64,000 nucleotides of DNA from NCBI GenBank assembly GCA_019096065.1, contig JAGUCH010000009.1, positions 5,528,001-5,592,000 of the forward strand, in the 5' to 3' direction. The notes beneath the pieces are model-generated. The model saw nothing but the letters and a program-made list of their open reading frames with translations, had not been told where the DNA came from and ran no database searches. Shown here piece after piece: positions 22,844-35,768 of this stretch. The stretch's first letter is position 1; every line of letters starts with the position of its first letter. The DNA is from Paracyclopina nana. Lineage: Eukaryota > Arthropoda > Copepoda > Cyclopoida > Cyclopettidae. Made by a program: the position numbers and the translations under genes.

Positions 22844-24038
22844 TTATGGTCCTGTACTGCATTCGCCATAATGATCGTGCGAGTTGAAGTTGTTGAAATA
22901 TAGACCGTATTTATCGGTCGATTTGAGGCATTCGCAAGTGGTGGCTGGTGAGGATGGGGTACTGTTGCAGCAAGATTTCCTCATGCATTTGTACAGCTCA
23001 TCAGCGGCCTCATATGTATAAGGGTTGTCCTTAATCTAAAATTAATAGATAATTTCAAAAGTTGTAAGGGAGGTTGTTGCGAAAGTCCGGCATATCTTAC
23101 GTAGATCGATCTGACTTCGTCGGAATCGAATTCGTCCAAATCCTCACGATCAGCGACGTGAGTGCCCACTCCTAATCTGGCAACGAAATGTTCCCTGCAA
23201 GGGCTTCCCTTATGCGAACTGCGAACCTTAGAGTGCATGTCACTATTAGCAAAGACGATGGCCATTTCATTCCTGGCGCTGGCTGAACAGTTCCAAATGG
23301 GGTTGCCCCGTAGGTATCCGTTGTCTGGAGTATAAGCCCTGAGCAGGTGGTAGGAAAGTTCACAGGCAGCCTCGACGTTGCCGGAGAAGTGGGACTTTGT
23401 GTTCAGCACAGGATCCGTCAGCTTGTTGTACAAGATGTTGTCAAAGCTGCACGTGTCCAAGCAATGGTGGTCATTGCAAGTCCTGCGTGTGTCATCGTCG
23501 TGGAAATTTAGTTATTGCCAATAAATAAAACTTACCATGCAGAGGTGTGGTCAAATTGAATTAGAGAGGCTGGGTTTTGCGAGTTCTCATTACCCAACAT
23601 ATAATGAGTGATGGAGGCCTACAATTTACTTTTTAAGAGATTTTAAGGTGATAAATTAGTTTTCAGGTTACCAGTCGCTTCTGGAAATGGATGATCTCCT
23701 CAGCGAGTTGAGCAGGGTCCAAAAGTTCGGGGTTAACGAGAGGATCATGGAAGTCATCAAGGGACGAGTCAAACAGGAAAACTGTGGCGTTCACGGAGTA
23801 GTAGTTTTTCAGCCTTCTCGCTTCCATGCCCATTTGGTAGAATTCGTTGTAGACTGCTTGGTAGCGATCTTGTGCAGTGCCAGCCACCTGAATATTTTAA
23901 AAGGTGGTCTTTTGCATCGCAAGCAAATATGAGAGATAATTATAGACCTACTTGAAAGCAATGCTCCCAGCAGTTTTCACCTTGATAGACACCCATCCCG
24001 ACGCCCATCAGAGTTGAAATTAATACGTACAGCTTCAT
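22844..24038 (-). CDS. Secreted cysteine-rich protein, unknown family
   Basis: Five in-phase exons: 24038-23952, 23887-23672, 23618-23536, 23482-23101 and 23035-22844; about 319 aa. MKLYVLISTLMGVGMGVY is a signal peptide. The mature chain contains many cysteines (ENCWEHCF, WTCNDHHCLDTC, CREHF, YKCMRKSCCN, CECLKS, GECSTGP), two N-glycosylation sites (NATV, NCSA) and no membrane segment. Cysteines lie at both ends with a helical-looking middle (QAVYNEFYQMGMEARRLKNYY). I do not recognise the family. Classic TATA and Inr elements precede it, and it sits alone. It is an extracellular protein; its role is unknown. Confidence 0.75.
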
Positions 24039-24084
24039 TTTACTCTAAACCAATTTCTCACTTGATTCAGAGTCGGTCAGCCAA

Positions 24085-24126
24085 TGACTGATGCGGAATG
24101 AGAGCGCAACTCGTGCTTCTATATAG
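24085..24126 (-). promoter_or_regulatory. TATA/Inr core promoter of the secreted protein gene
   Basis: TATATA (plus 24119-24125) is followed about 31 bp downstream on the minus strand by TCAGTCA, a match to the arthropod initiator, about 50 bp before the ATG. Confidence 0.7.
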
Positions 24127-24234
24127 TCGATATTAGTGGAGATTAAAAATATCTAGATTATATTTTCAATCTTTCACTTGTTGAGGATTTGAAAAGGTGT
24201 TCCAAATACGAAACATACAGTGCAAACATTCCCA

Positions 24235-25336
24235 CTAAACTCCGAGAATAGACTCGTGTTTCCTTTTTCGCTTCTTTCCACGTTTCTTGGTCACCGAATT
24301 GAGCCGCTCAAGCAAATATTGCCTGCATTTCTCTAGTGCATCCTCACATTCGGTTTCATCGAACCTCATCGTGCCCTATAAGCAAAAATGAAGCATTAAA
24401 AGTTGTGGAATTAAGTGATTAAGCAATCATTACGTCAGCCCAGTCACTCATTGTTGCATCTGGAGACCTGTCATTCTGCAAGTTTATCAAATGATTGGAA
24501 TTGTTAAGAGCTCTGTCAGCCATGCGTTTGTCCAGAATGACAATTGGATTAATCTTTTTCCTCAGAGGCCTTGGAGGGTTTTGTGCCTTCTGTGATGATT
24601 GTGTCTTCTCTGCTGTTTCGCTTGATTCTACCACCTCTTCTTTCAAAAAGTCAGAATGAATAGTAATAAATTCCGCATTGTTACTAGTTGTCTTTTCGAA
24701 GTTTTGAGGAGTGTATACAAATGGTGACCGGACCTGAAGTTCAGTCTGATGAGGACCATCATCTGTGAAGGGAAGGGCTTCGTTTTCTACTTTAATTGGA
24801 GATATCTCTTGTATTCTTCTAGGGGGCAAGCTGGAATCGGGATTTTGAGGTGCACTCTCTTCGCCATTGTCAGGTAAATTACGATCATCAAAATCCCTAC
24901 CCGAGGTACTAGTGATAGGATCTGTTTCAAGCGCTTCAGTGGTGCTAACTTGAGATTCGTGAAAATGCTCCAGCTCATTGTTGATCGCTAGCTCAATGTT
25001 TTGAGCAGTTTGAGAGTTGTTCTGCTCAACGTCAGAACTGTTTTCTTCAGTTTGGCTCCCATTTTCCACATGGGATTGCATTGATTCGCCATTTTTTGAA
25101 GGCGACCCGTGCTTCAAATCACACTTGATGCATTTTTGTGAGTCGACGGAGGCTCCATTTAAAATATTGAGCCTGATCCAAAAGTCAATCAAGGTGTCGA
25201 GCTTGGCTACGTGAATTTTGACATCTGCTTCTGAAATGCTGTGCGTCTCCATTTTTGGCCGCCAAAACTCTCGCAGGTTCTCCAAGTCAGCCATGATGAA
25301 CTTGATAACGCTTCCCACAGTCATTTGCCCGTTCAT
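24235..25336 (-). CDS. Acidic/Ser-rich protein with C-terminal nuclear signal, unknown
   Basis: Two exons, 25336-24434 and 24375-24235, joined in phase 0; 347 aa. The N-terminal 60 residues are conserved-looking and helical (VGSVIKFIMADLENLREFW, KLDTLIDFWIRLNIL). A Cys pair (KCIKC) follows, then about 200 disordered residues rich in Ser, Glu, Asn and Thr. A segment with PLRKKINPIVILDKRMADRA leads to a basic end (TKKRGKKRKRKHES) that should act as a nuclear localisation signal. No domain recognised. A chromatin or transcription role is plausible but only inferred. It faces away from arrow, with 525 bp between the two start codons. Confidence 0.65.
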
Positions 25337-25861
25337 TTTGGCGAAAAAACTTTTAATTAACTTTCTTTCACTTCTTTGGTGTCAGTTGGCAGTTGAGGAA
25401 TCGCAAAACAAGACGCTTGGCTAAAATGTGAAGCCATGATTTTGGAAACTCTAACTAATAACCTTTTTTACATCAAATACATCAAAAATCAAAAGAAAAA
25501 GTTAATTTTTTATTTATTAAAATATGTAGTATTGTATCAGACGTTGTATATTTAATGGTAATTATATTTTACTAATTTAGCATTTAGAGCAGCCTGCTTT
25601 TAAATTTGTCCGCGAGATGGCAGCTGGGAATGAAGTGTTGTCAAAGGAAAACAAACTTGCGTTGCGCTACTAGCGGAGCAGCAGTGACCAGAGCTCAAGT
25701 CGGGCGCGCTCAAGAGCTTCATCGTCGTGGACGTCGAGGTTGTCCACGCTCGACTCGACTCGCCGGCGCCGAAAGTCGTTTGGGTCGTTAGTCAGTTGTT
25801 ACAGGTGCTTCGAGTCCGCGAAAAAAATCCTGACACGAAAAAAATGTGAAATGGAGAAACC

Positions 25862-28800
25862 ATGAGCATTGCAGGCCGCAACTTTGCTGCCTCGCCTTGG
25901 TGGTGGCCCAAAACCAAAGGCTGGCCGCGGCATTGGTGGAGGCCGAGGCCACCAACCGTGAGAAGACCGCCTTCGCTTGAAACTTGTGCAATTTTCTTCT
26001 TTCTGCTCTTTCATCTGGTCAGCCTAGGTAAGCCACTTTGAAATATTCGTATATTGCTCTATTGCTGTTAGTGGGCGCCGGCTATAATTTGCCTTGACAT
26101 GCTTGGTTAAAGGGGATCATGATTACATCTCGAGATCAAAGCTAGAAATGCATTGCCAACATTGCAATGTTCGCTGAAGAAGGACTTGATTGAACAACAA
26201 TCTGAAGGATGCATCTTATTGTCGCGTTTGACGTGTTTTTGGCGGCAAAGTAGTTAACACGGCTTTGAATTTGATTGGAAGAAATCAGATTTGGAACTGG
26301 TCCATATCGAGCCCCTATCTTGAGCATTAGCGTTATAAATCCATTAGAATATCAGCGCACAATTAAGCATGAATTGAGGCAGGAGTGAAAATCATCAGCG
26401 AACCGCAAAACAACATGGAATAAGATAAGGTTGAGCTGCTGCTGTTTGCAATAATAATGATGATAAGAGTCCCTGGAACTGGGGTCATCCATCATGTCTA
26501 AATCACCTGAGCTTGGTCAACTCCATTGTTGTTTTTTGGTGGTGGTGGTGGTGGTGAAAAATCATCCAACGCCCTAAGGGGTTCAAATAACCCAATGTTG
26601 CGTGGCCCCCGGTCAGATTGATTGACAATTGGAGTTGGGGACATCCTGGCAGTGATAATCACCATAATCGTAGCTAATCTCCCTTGGCAGCCCAGCCAGG
26701 GATTTCTTCAGTATCATCTAGGGACAACTACCAACTTTGACATCCACAAAAAAAATTTGTGTGGCAGTAATGCTTCTCTTTTGTGGTCTCTCTTTGTTTT
26801 ATGCTTTTATTGGGACCAGTAAAATTGGCGGCATGACAATGCTCACTAAAAGAAAATGACGAGGCGAAAAAAAGGGAATGATGTTGAAAATGGCTCTCAA
26901 GAATGAAGGCAAAAGCGTGAGATCATCCCACATAAAAGCTGATCGAATAGAAGCTTACTATGAAAATTCCTGCTGAAATAACAACGAGATTTGTCCGCAA
27001 ATAGCCCGAGCTCAGCATTCCAAAATCTGACTCGCGTAAGAGATGCCCGCCAAGATAAACACGAGTTGTTGGCCTCTCAACAGCAAAATTAATTAACCCT
27101 TCGTCTGTGCAATTCTCGCGCAAATTGCCAAGCTTCAGCTCAAACTTTATAATGAGGCAATCGTCTGACCTCCTTTTCTTTGCCTTTTTTTGGGAGAAAA
27201 AAGCCGCGCGCGTGATGTTTTCACCAAATAGACTCTCATTACCTTTATGGCCTCTAATTGTGCCCGTGTGGCTAGCCTCATTATGGATCCCTTCTTTTTG
27301 GAATACACAAAACTTCATTGTTCCAAAAAAAAGTGATTTCTAATTCACCGCAAATTTGAAGCTAATTTTGTTGCCCTCCTCAAAATAGATTAATATTCTG
27401 GTAATTTGCAGCAAAAGTATTAGAGGTCCGCAGGCCGAAATGGTTATTACTTGCGTTTGAAATGTGAGCTAGTGTGTGTGTGGAAAATGGGCCAAGATGT
27501 TAAAGCGTTCTCTCTTGTGTGCTTTGAATCGCAGCTCACTTGGCATTTGTCGGCTCCTTACAAAGGAATCTCAAAGAACCTCGAGCTGCTTCGGCCGCTT
27601 TCTATAAATCCCCGCCTCGTTATAACTGAGGCTTGCTTCTCTATCACGCTGGAAAATCAAACCACATAATCTGCCTTTGTATGGCTTCACATAAATTTGG
27701 CCTTTTGCAGCCCGCGTTTCGCCCTGTGATCGGTTGTGACTCTCCGGATTTCACCTCTGGGCAAGATCATCATGCACACGGAATTGATGATCATTTTGCC
27801 GGACTCAGACTTCCGCTGAGCAAAATTAGAATAAGAATAAGTTTCTCAATGAGGAGGTCATTTGTATGGGCAAGCACGAAGTGGCAAGCCTCTTCCCCAA
27901 AAAGGATTATTTTCTACAAGATGATTGCATGCGGAAAATTGTTGCTCCTGCCCAACTGAAGATTTTGGCCGCAAATTGTAATCTTAAGCATGTGAGGGGG
28001 GAGAGAACCTGTCAAGACGTCATTTCAAAAATATTCTTTTTCATTGAAATCGTATGTTTTTTACTGCCCTCGCAAAGCAGCTGAGTTGCAAAAAAATCTT
28101 CACCTTATTAGCTTAGTAGTAAAAGTAGCTGGAACATTTGGCATCATCATCATCATCCTGTTTTCGAAATTTGATGCCGCACAAAGCTTCTTTTCCCTGC
28201 AGTGAAATGCTAGCTATTTTGACGAGAATGCTCAACAGGGCAAATCCCAAACCCCAAAAATCTTTGGTGTTCTCCATGGGGACCATTCAATCCTCTATAC
28301 ATAATTGTTGAAAGAGAGAATCCCTCCCTCAGTTGTTATTACTGTTGCTACTTTGCCACTGTGGGAGCACGCCCCACAAAAGGTCCAAAATCAACAGCCT
28401 CTGTTCACCTGCGTCAGTTTACGTCACGTCCGCGCCCCGACGTGTCCTCCTCGTGGACAACTCCACCTTTTTCTTGAGATCCCAGTAGGGTGACCCGACC
28501 GAAGGTGAACTTGGTGGCCACCAGGTGTTCTATGCTCGCAACGACGAATAACGAGCTAATGCTGCAGCAGCAAATCTCCACCTAAAGATTTCTAGCCCCC
28601 AAAAAATGCTCTCTCTGTGCACTTACTCAGCCTCTTCCAAAAATGCCATTTTTGCTCCTTCCTGTCACGAAACGTGAACTACTGCAAGTTTAAATTCTAA
28701 TTTTGTTATGTGGAATTCAAGAGTTTTCATTCATCAGATCAGGTCACCGCGAGGGTAATGACGAGGAACGGAGGCCATAAATTCCGGATTAAGTGTGACA

Positions 28801-31800
28801 TTAAACGTCTTGGCTGGTGGAAAATCCCGGAGATCAATTATTTTCATTGCGTGCAGAAACGGCTTTTTAGTGTGCTGATGTTGTCGGTTGGGATTCATGA
28901 ATATGTGCATAACTCTAATTGCTACTTTTCGTGCATTATGCATATACTAATGGCAGTTACTTTTCCCCCCTCGGATTTCTTCCATGTTGGTTGTTTCAAC
29001 CTGGGCAAAGATTGAAATCTGATGAAGTGACCAGTACAGAAAACGAGATCTATTGCTGCCCGCTAGAGGAGAGATGATTATCACGAAGGAGCAGCACTTT
29101 TATGGCACCTCGTCCAACTCCATGATCATTATTTACATACAAATCTGGGGAGCTGCCAAAAAGTACCAACTAGCTGCAGTGGCGAAACCAGATTCTTTCC
29201 CAACGACTTTTTACAGCAGCTTCGGGCTTGACATCTTAAAACTTGGGATAGTTGCACAACTCGTTTCCCAGCTTTGCTCTATTCGGAGCATTTCTAGCTT
29301 TGAAAGCTAGTATATGGTCTCTGTCACCGTCAAGCATTTTCTGTAAACACTGCGCGCGTAGGTGTTGACTTTGACTGTCAAACAGACAGCATCAGGGGAT
29401 CCTCAGCACTAGTAGATATATATCAGCCGGCCTCGATGCTTTTGATGTTCTGAGTGTAAGCAATTTCGTCTTTGCAGCCTCGGCAAGGCCGTATTTGGTC
29501 TTTGCCAACAAGGATGACATCCGCTTCGTCGAAGTCTCTGCGGCGAAGCCTTCGCCCAAGACCACCATAGTGGTGAAAAAGCTGAAGGATGTGACGACGC
29601 TGGACTTTTTCCTGCAAAAGAACAAGGTGTGCTGGTCCGAAATCACCCTGTTCATGATCCGATGCTCGGAAATCAACCCGAGACACCGCGGCAAGGTCGA
29701 GAAGGAAACGATCGTTGACACCGGACTCCTCAAGCCCGAGGGCTTGGCTTGCGATTGGGTCAATGACAAGATTTATTGGACGGACTCGGGAACCAAAAGG
29801 ATTGAGGTCTCCTCCATGCCAACGAGCACGACCAAGGATTTGCATCGAAATGTGCTCGTCTGGGAAGACATTGTCCTTCCCAGGGCCATTGCAGTGGCTC
29901 CGTACGACGGACTCATGTTCTGGACCGACTGGGGCTCAGAATACCCCAAAATCGAGAGAGCTTCCATGGACGGCCGCCAAGACTCGAGGAGAATTCTCGT
30001 CGACACGGATCTCGCGTGGCCAAACGGGCTCACTTTGGATTACGAGAAAAAGCTGCTCTACTGGGTGGAGGCCAAGCTCAAGTACATCGCCGTGGTGGAC
30101 TGGAACGGCAACAATCGGCGGGTGCTCTTCAACGGGGAGAACGTGCTCAAAATGCCCTTCGCAATATCCGTTTTCAGAACCGAGTTCTATTGGACCGACT
30201 GGAACACAAAGTAAGTTTCTCATAATGCTATTTTATGGCCCTGTCTTAATTAAAAATGCTGATGCCAGCCAACTTTATTAATTTTGCTAAAATTCTTTGT
30301 TGCAGCTCTGTCCACTATTTGAATATGACCACTACATCATCGACTGAGCTGGTGGAAGCTCAGAAAATAAAGCTTCGTGGAAAGTTGACTCCGATGGACA
30401 TCAAAGTTTTCGAGCCGATGCGACAAGACCCAAACGGCACGTCACCTTGCTCAATTGATAATGGTGGATGCTCGCATCTTTGCTTGGCGTCGGACTCGTA
30501 CCAAAAGTACGCGTGCTCGTGTCCCACGGGAATTCGGCTCATCACTCAATTTGAGTGCGCTGAAACCAATGACGAGGTTTTATTGCTCGCCCTTCGCAAC
30601 GGGGTGCGAAAAATCAGCTTGGACACGCCGGACTTCTCCGACATTGTTGTCCCCATCTTGACCAACGAAGACATCAATGAAAATGATTTCAGCATTGTTG
30701 CCATCGATTACGACCCCGTGGAAAAATGGATTTATTGGACGGACCAGACCTTTGGCATAAACCGGGTGTCCATCAACGGCTCGGATATGGAGCGAATTGT
30801 GACGGAAGAAGTGGACCATCCGGATGGCGTGGCAGTGGACTATTACGGTCGTAACCTCTTCTGGACGGACACAGTGACCAACCGGATTGAGGTCACGAGG
30901 CTGGATGGAAGCCATCGGAAAATCATCATCAGCCACGACATGGACGAGCCCAGGGACATCAGCCTTGACCTCGAGAATGGCTACATGTACTGGTCGGACT
31001 GGGGGAAGATACCCCGAATTGAAAGGGCCTGGATGGATGGCAGCCACAGAGAGGCCATCATAACTGATGACATCCAATGGCCCAACGGGATTGCGTTGGA
31101 TGTGCCCGACCAGAAAATCTACTGGTGCGATGCCAAGACTGATCGCATTGAAGTGGCAAATGTGGACGGCAGCAACAGGAAAGTGGTCGTCAGCGATATC
31201 CTTCCCCACCCCTTCGGGCTCTCGATTCTCGGCGAGTACATCTATTGGACTGATTGGCAGGAAAACACAGTGGAGCGTGCCAAGAAGAGGACCGGAGAAG
31301 ACCGGAGAATTTTGGTGGCTCATCTGGACGGATTGATGAGTTTGCAAGCCTCGATCACCAGAGTTCCGTCCGAGGTGAAAAATCAGTGCGCTGTGAATAA
31401 TGGCGGCTGTTCGCACTTGTGCCTGTGGACTCCCTCGGGGAAGAAGTGCGCGTGTCCCAATGGACTGGAGCTGACTGAGCCAAATGGGCTTGACTGCTTC
31501 CAGCCCGACGCCTTTTTGCTCTACACGAGCAAAGGCAGCATCAATAGGGCAAGTTTATTGGCGTCGGCAAGCAACAAGGGTTACGTTCTCTCTTTGAATG
31601 GAATATCCGATGCGTCGGCCGTCGATGGAGATTTCAACGACCAGCGTATTTACTGGACGGACATCGAAGACAAGACCATTTCAAGGGCCTTCATCAATGG
31701 CACGGGCCGCCAAACTCTGGTCGAATTCGGACTCGAGTTCCCCGATGGAATAGCCATCGATTGGATGGCCAAGAACATGTACTGGACTGACACTGGCCTC

Positions 31801-34780
31801 AATCGGATCGAGGTAGCCAAATGTGACGATGGATCCTCGAGGAGGGTTCTGCTTTGGGATAACCTGTTCAGCCCTGTCAGCATTGCACTGGATCCTGGAC
31901 GTGGCATGATGTTCTGGTCGACGTGGGGTGCGACGCCCCAAATTGAGACAGCCGGCCTGGATGGGTCGAACCGACGTGTCTTTGTCCCAGACGTGGGCAA
32001 GGCAAATGGTCTCACCATTGATCTCAGCACGCGAAGACTGTATTGGACAGATCTGGACAAGCAGAACATTGCGTACGCAACGCTTGATATTCAAGGCTAT
32101 GTGAAGCAAGTCGTGCACACTGTGTCTAATAAGTTGTATGGCTTGGCTGTCCACAAAGACCACATTTACTGGGCTGACTGGACTTCGAAGGTCATCGAAA
32201 GTGCCCACAAAGAGAGTGGACTTGAGCGTGCCATCATTTTGTCAGATGTCGAAAACGTCATGGACTTGCTGGTGTTCCAGGACAACAATGTCAATGCAAA
32301 TATTGTCGGCTACAATCCAGAGGATGTCAGCAATCCGTGTGCCATTGACAATGGAGGCTGTGTCGAGCTGTGCCTTTTCAACGGCAACAAAGTCAGGTGT
32401 GAGTGCTCCTCGCACCACCAAGAAGTGAACGGGAAGTGTGTGGGCCCATCTGACTTTCTTGTGTTTGGGCAGAAGAACAAAATCTCCAGGCTGGTGTCGG
32501 ATACCAAGCAGGTGCCCGACCTCGTTTTGCCCATTCAAGGAGCTCGTGACATCAGAGCACTGAGCTACGACTCGGTGAGCAAAATGATCTACTGGGTCGA
32601 TTATGGCAGCCGGAAGCACACGCGGGTGAGCATCAACCGAGCTTACGATAATGGCACGCTTGTGAAGAAAACGAGGCTCTTGTCATCCACCGATTCTGGA
32701 GACGTGTCCTCCATCTTCATGCCCCATGATCTCGCAATTGACTCCTTCAATCGTCTCTTGTTCTGGAATGACGAGGCAACTAATGTGATAAATATTCATT
32801 CCCTCGATGAGGTAAGTGATGCCCATTTTCTGCTTTTTTCTTGATTATAGTCTTTTGTGGCAGGATGAGGATGTGGCCAGCATTGGACATTTGCTACCAA
32901 AAGATGAGGATAAGCCTCGAGCCATTGCTGTGCACCCCAAAAAGTCCCTCATCTTCTGGGTCAACATTGGAAATCCTGTGAGGATTGAACGCTCCAGAAT
33001 GGACGGCCAACTAAGAAGAGTTGTTATTGGAACGCAAATCTCTGTGCCCACGGACATCTGCGTGGATGCTGACGAGGACTATTTGTTCTGGACTGATATC
33101 CAGCTGAATCGGCTCGAGAGGTCGGACCTCGAAGGCCGAAATCGCAAGGTCTTGGTGAACTCGGGCATTTCTGGGCCTTTGGTGCTTCTAGCAGTTCACG
33201 ACCAGCATGTGTATTGGGCTGTCCGAAGCAGTGACTCCATCAGCAGAGTGCACAAGGTGACTGGCCAAGATGCAATGGAGGTCAAGTCGGGCGTCATGCA
33301 CTTGTCCTCACTGATCTCAGTCAGGTCTCACATTCCCGAGTCTAACCCTTGTTCAGGTATTTGCTCAATCACACATATATAGTAAAAGTCAACTGTAGCA
33401 ATTTGTCCAATTCCAGAAATGAAATGCTCCCACATGTGTCTGATTGACCTGAAGACGTCGGAGCCGTTCTGCACTTGTCCTCTTGGCACGGGCCTTGTCA
33501 TGGGAGCAGATGAGCTCACTTGCGGCCAACCTCCGACGTGCAAAACTGACGAGTTCACGTGCAACTCTGGAACAGTGGTCTGCATCCCTTTGCAATGGCG
33601 ATGTGATGGCCAAGCAGAGTGCTCCGACCACTCTGACGAGGTCAGCTGTCCGGAGTGCGGAAATGGCAACTTTCGATGTCGGAGTGGCCAGTGCGTGAAA
33701 GCTAGTCTCATTTGTGATGGAATCCAGCACTGTGAAGACTCTTCCGATGAGCTGAGCTGCTGTCCCAAGGGCAAGTTTCAGTGCTCGGTGAGCAAGGAGT
33801 GCATCGACGAAACCAAGACTTGCGACGGAGTCAAGGACTGCACAGATGGCAGTGATGAGAGCATCCCCCAGTGTACCTCGGCGGCAGAACTGGAGCCGCT
33901 TCGTAGCGATGGCCTCAATGCCGGAAGCATAGCCATCATCGTGGTCATCATTATCATCATCATTGCCATGTGTAGCTTCGCTGCTGTTTATTACAGGTAC
34001 GTTGGCAATTCGATCTGTCCAGCATTAGAATTTTTTTCAATTTGATTCTATCACTTCAGGAGGAAACGGAGCTTGAGCCAGAAAAAGGCCGAGGAGGAGA
34101 CCGCCAGGCGAGAAGCCTTGCCCGCTCCAGACATTGTCGTGTCCAACCCTCTGATCATGCCAGACGTGCACACGTTGCCCCTGTCCACCTCGAGCAAGCG
34201 GAACAGAGCCGGCTCCAGTAATGGATTGACCTATGACCGTAGTCACGTGACCGGAGCTAGCTCTAGTACGGCCTCGAGCACCGGCCTTCATCATGGGCCT
34301 CCGCCGAGCCCGACAACGACTGTCATGCAGAGGTTGGACCAACGGCGGCTCACTCACCACCACCATCATCATCACCACCACCAGCAACAGCAGCCGTATT
34401 CTCATTCCTTGAATAGACGTCCGCACTCCAAAAACAGAGGGCCTCCGTCTGCTTACAGGCATTATCGAACCATAAATCAGCCTCCGCCGCCAACTCCGGC
34501 CTCGACTGATTTCAACGACGAGTCAGAGTCAAATTACGGTGTCTACAATGGAAGGTACAACTCGTTGGCCAATTCAATGGTTGGTGGGGGCTATGACAGT
34601 GAATACTACGGAAAGCCTCATCCTCCGACGCCTCGATCTCAATATGACATGTCAGACTACGGCCTCGAAGACGAAGAGGATGAGGACATCTTGTCCCCAT
34701 CCCCGATTCCTGATGAGGAAAGTGCCTTCTTTCTCAACCCTCCCCCTCCTTCAAGAGAACCCAGCCCAGCTCCGGAGTAG
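25862..34780 (+). CDS. arr: Arrow / LRP5-6 Wnt co-receptor
   Basis: Six exons: 25862-26027, 29478-30210, 30306-32811, 32864-33356, 33417-33996 and 34060-34780; phases agree; 1732 aa (LRP6 about 1613, fly Arrow 1678). A hydrophobic signal (FFFLLFHLVSL, about residues 43-55) precedes four six-bladed YWTD propellers (IYWTD, MFWTDWG, MYWSDWG, LYWTDL), each closed by an EGF-like module (NGGCSHLCL near 350 and 665, NGGCVELCL near 980, CSHMCL near 1305). Three LDLR-A modules follow (about 1340-1455: SDHSDEVSC, EDSSDELSC, TDGSDES), then a membrane helix (IAIIVVIIIIIIAM, about 1470). The tail of about 240 residues carries PPPSPTT, PPPPTPAS, PPTPRS and PPPPSREPS, the GSK3/CK1 target motifs that recruit Axin. 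Partners are Wnt and Frizzled. Oddities: a Trp/Arg/Pro-rich stretch before the signal, a 10-His run in the tail and a 3.4-kb first intron. The first exon is inferred from phase and a signal-like segment. Confidence 0.92.
26028..29477. other. First intron of arrow
   Basis: About 3.4 kb, AT-rich, by far the largest intron of the gene. Contains a GGTGGTGGTGGTGG run near 26540 and no exon, RNA gene or known repeat that I can support. Regulatory elements are likely here but not identifiable by eye. Confidence 0.5.
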
Positions 34781-35768
34781 CAATCCAGATTGCACCCACA
34801 TTAAAAATTCATACAGTTAGTGACTATTTTGATAGTACAAAAATACCATCATCATGCTCGTTTATAAGAAAATGTGATTGTGTAAAAAAGTGCCAATATT
34901 ACTTATTAAAATGATCCTTTTTTTTTATTTCTATCGGCTATTTTTTTTGGCTGTGCCTTGACACACAACGTTGGTTCAACACTAATGAAAACAAGTTTGT
35001 CTGGAGCAATGTTGCTTTTTTGTACAAGAAGGTCATGGCCATTTAAGGCTAGCGCAAATTATCCTATCACAAACAAACATATTTAGCAAACAAATCAACA
35101 GAGAAAGAAGGTTGTATAATCATTTTTTACGATTCTAATCCTAATAACTGGGAAGCAATTTATGTCAAGGTCTCGCAAATGAGTTGCATATCGCGCACTG
35201 CGGTGCAATGCTGACGTGCATTGAACTCGCGATCATCTGATAAACGAAAATGAAGACACTTATCACCATAGCTATATTCTAAAAGAGTTTTGCGATGCCA
35301 CGTTTGGCAACTTTAACTAGCCCAGCTGCATGACATGTGATGCATTTAGGGCTTACGGTTGCTGCACTCAATATTTCAAAGTCTTGAGGTCTTAATTTTT
35401 AAGGCGCGTGGACGCTCTCCATAAATCCAACTACGCTCGCTTTGTTGCACGCTGATTAATGCTGCAAACCATTGTGCGCCTAGCAGTGCCCACATTCATC
35501 GGGATATCCTTGGGAATCAGTGTTTGAAGCGAAATCGTTGAAAAAGGTGACATTATCAGCAAGTCCAAAGGTCGCGCAGTGTTGTCTTTATTGGGGAGGC
35601 TTCTAGTTATAAATTCAATTAGTGATGTGATGGCAGCCAAAGAGAAAGGAATGATTGGTACTCTTCAGGCAATTACGAGGTCGGCAAGTGCTGCCATCTC
35701 CATTGGCCTCGAGGAGCTGTTCTTCAGGTGACAATAAAGATACATATTAGAACCTTTGCATCTCAACC
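34781..35768. other. Arrow 3' UTR and arrow/patched-like intergenic region
   Basis: ATTAAA-type signals lie near 34800 and 34905. From 35460 to 35730 a plus-strand reading (MLQTIVRLAVPTFIGISL, then DVMAAKEKGMIGTLQAITRS) resembles a decayed membrane-transporter exon broken by stops; otherwise nothing is seen. Confidence 0.35.

Noticed and set aside
30580..31416. 278-codon antisense frame in arrow
   Set aside because: A shadow of the YWTD propeller coding sequence; no start context or homology.
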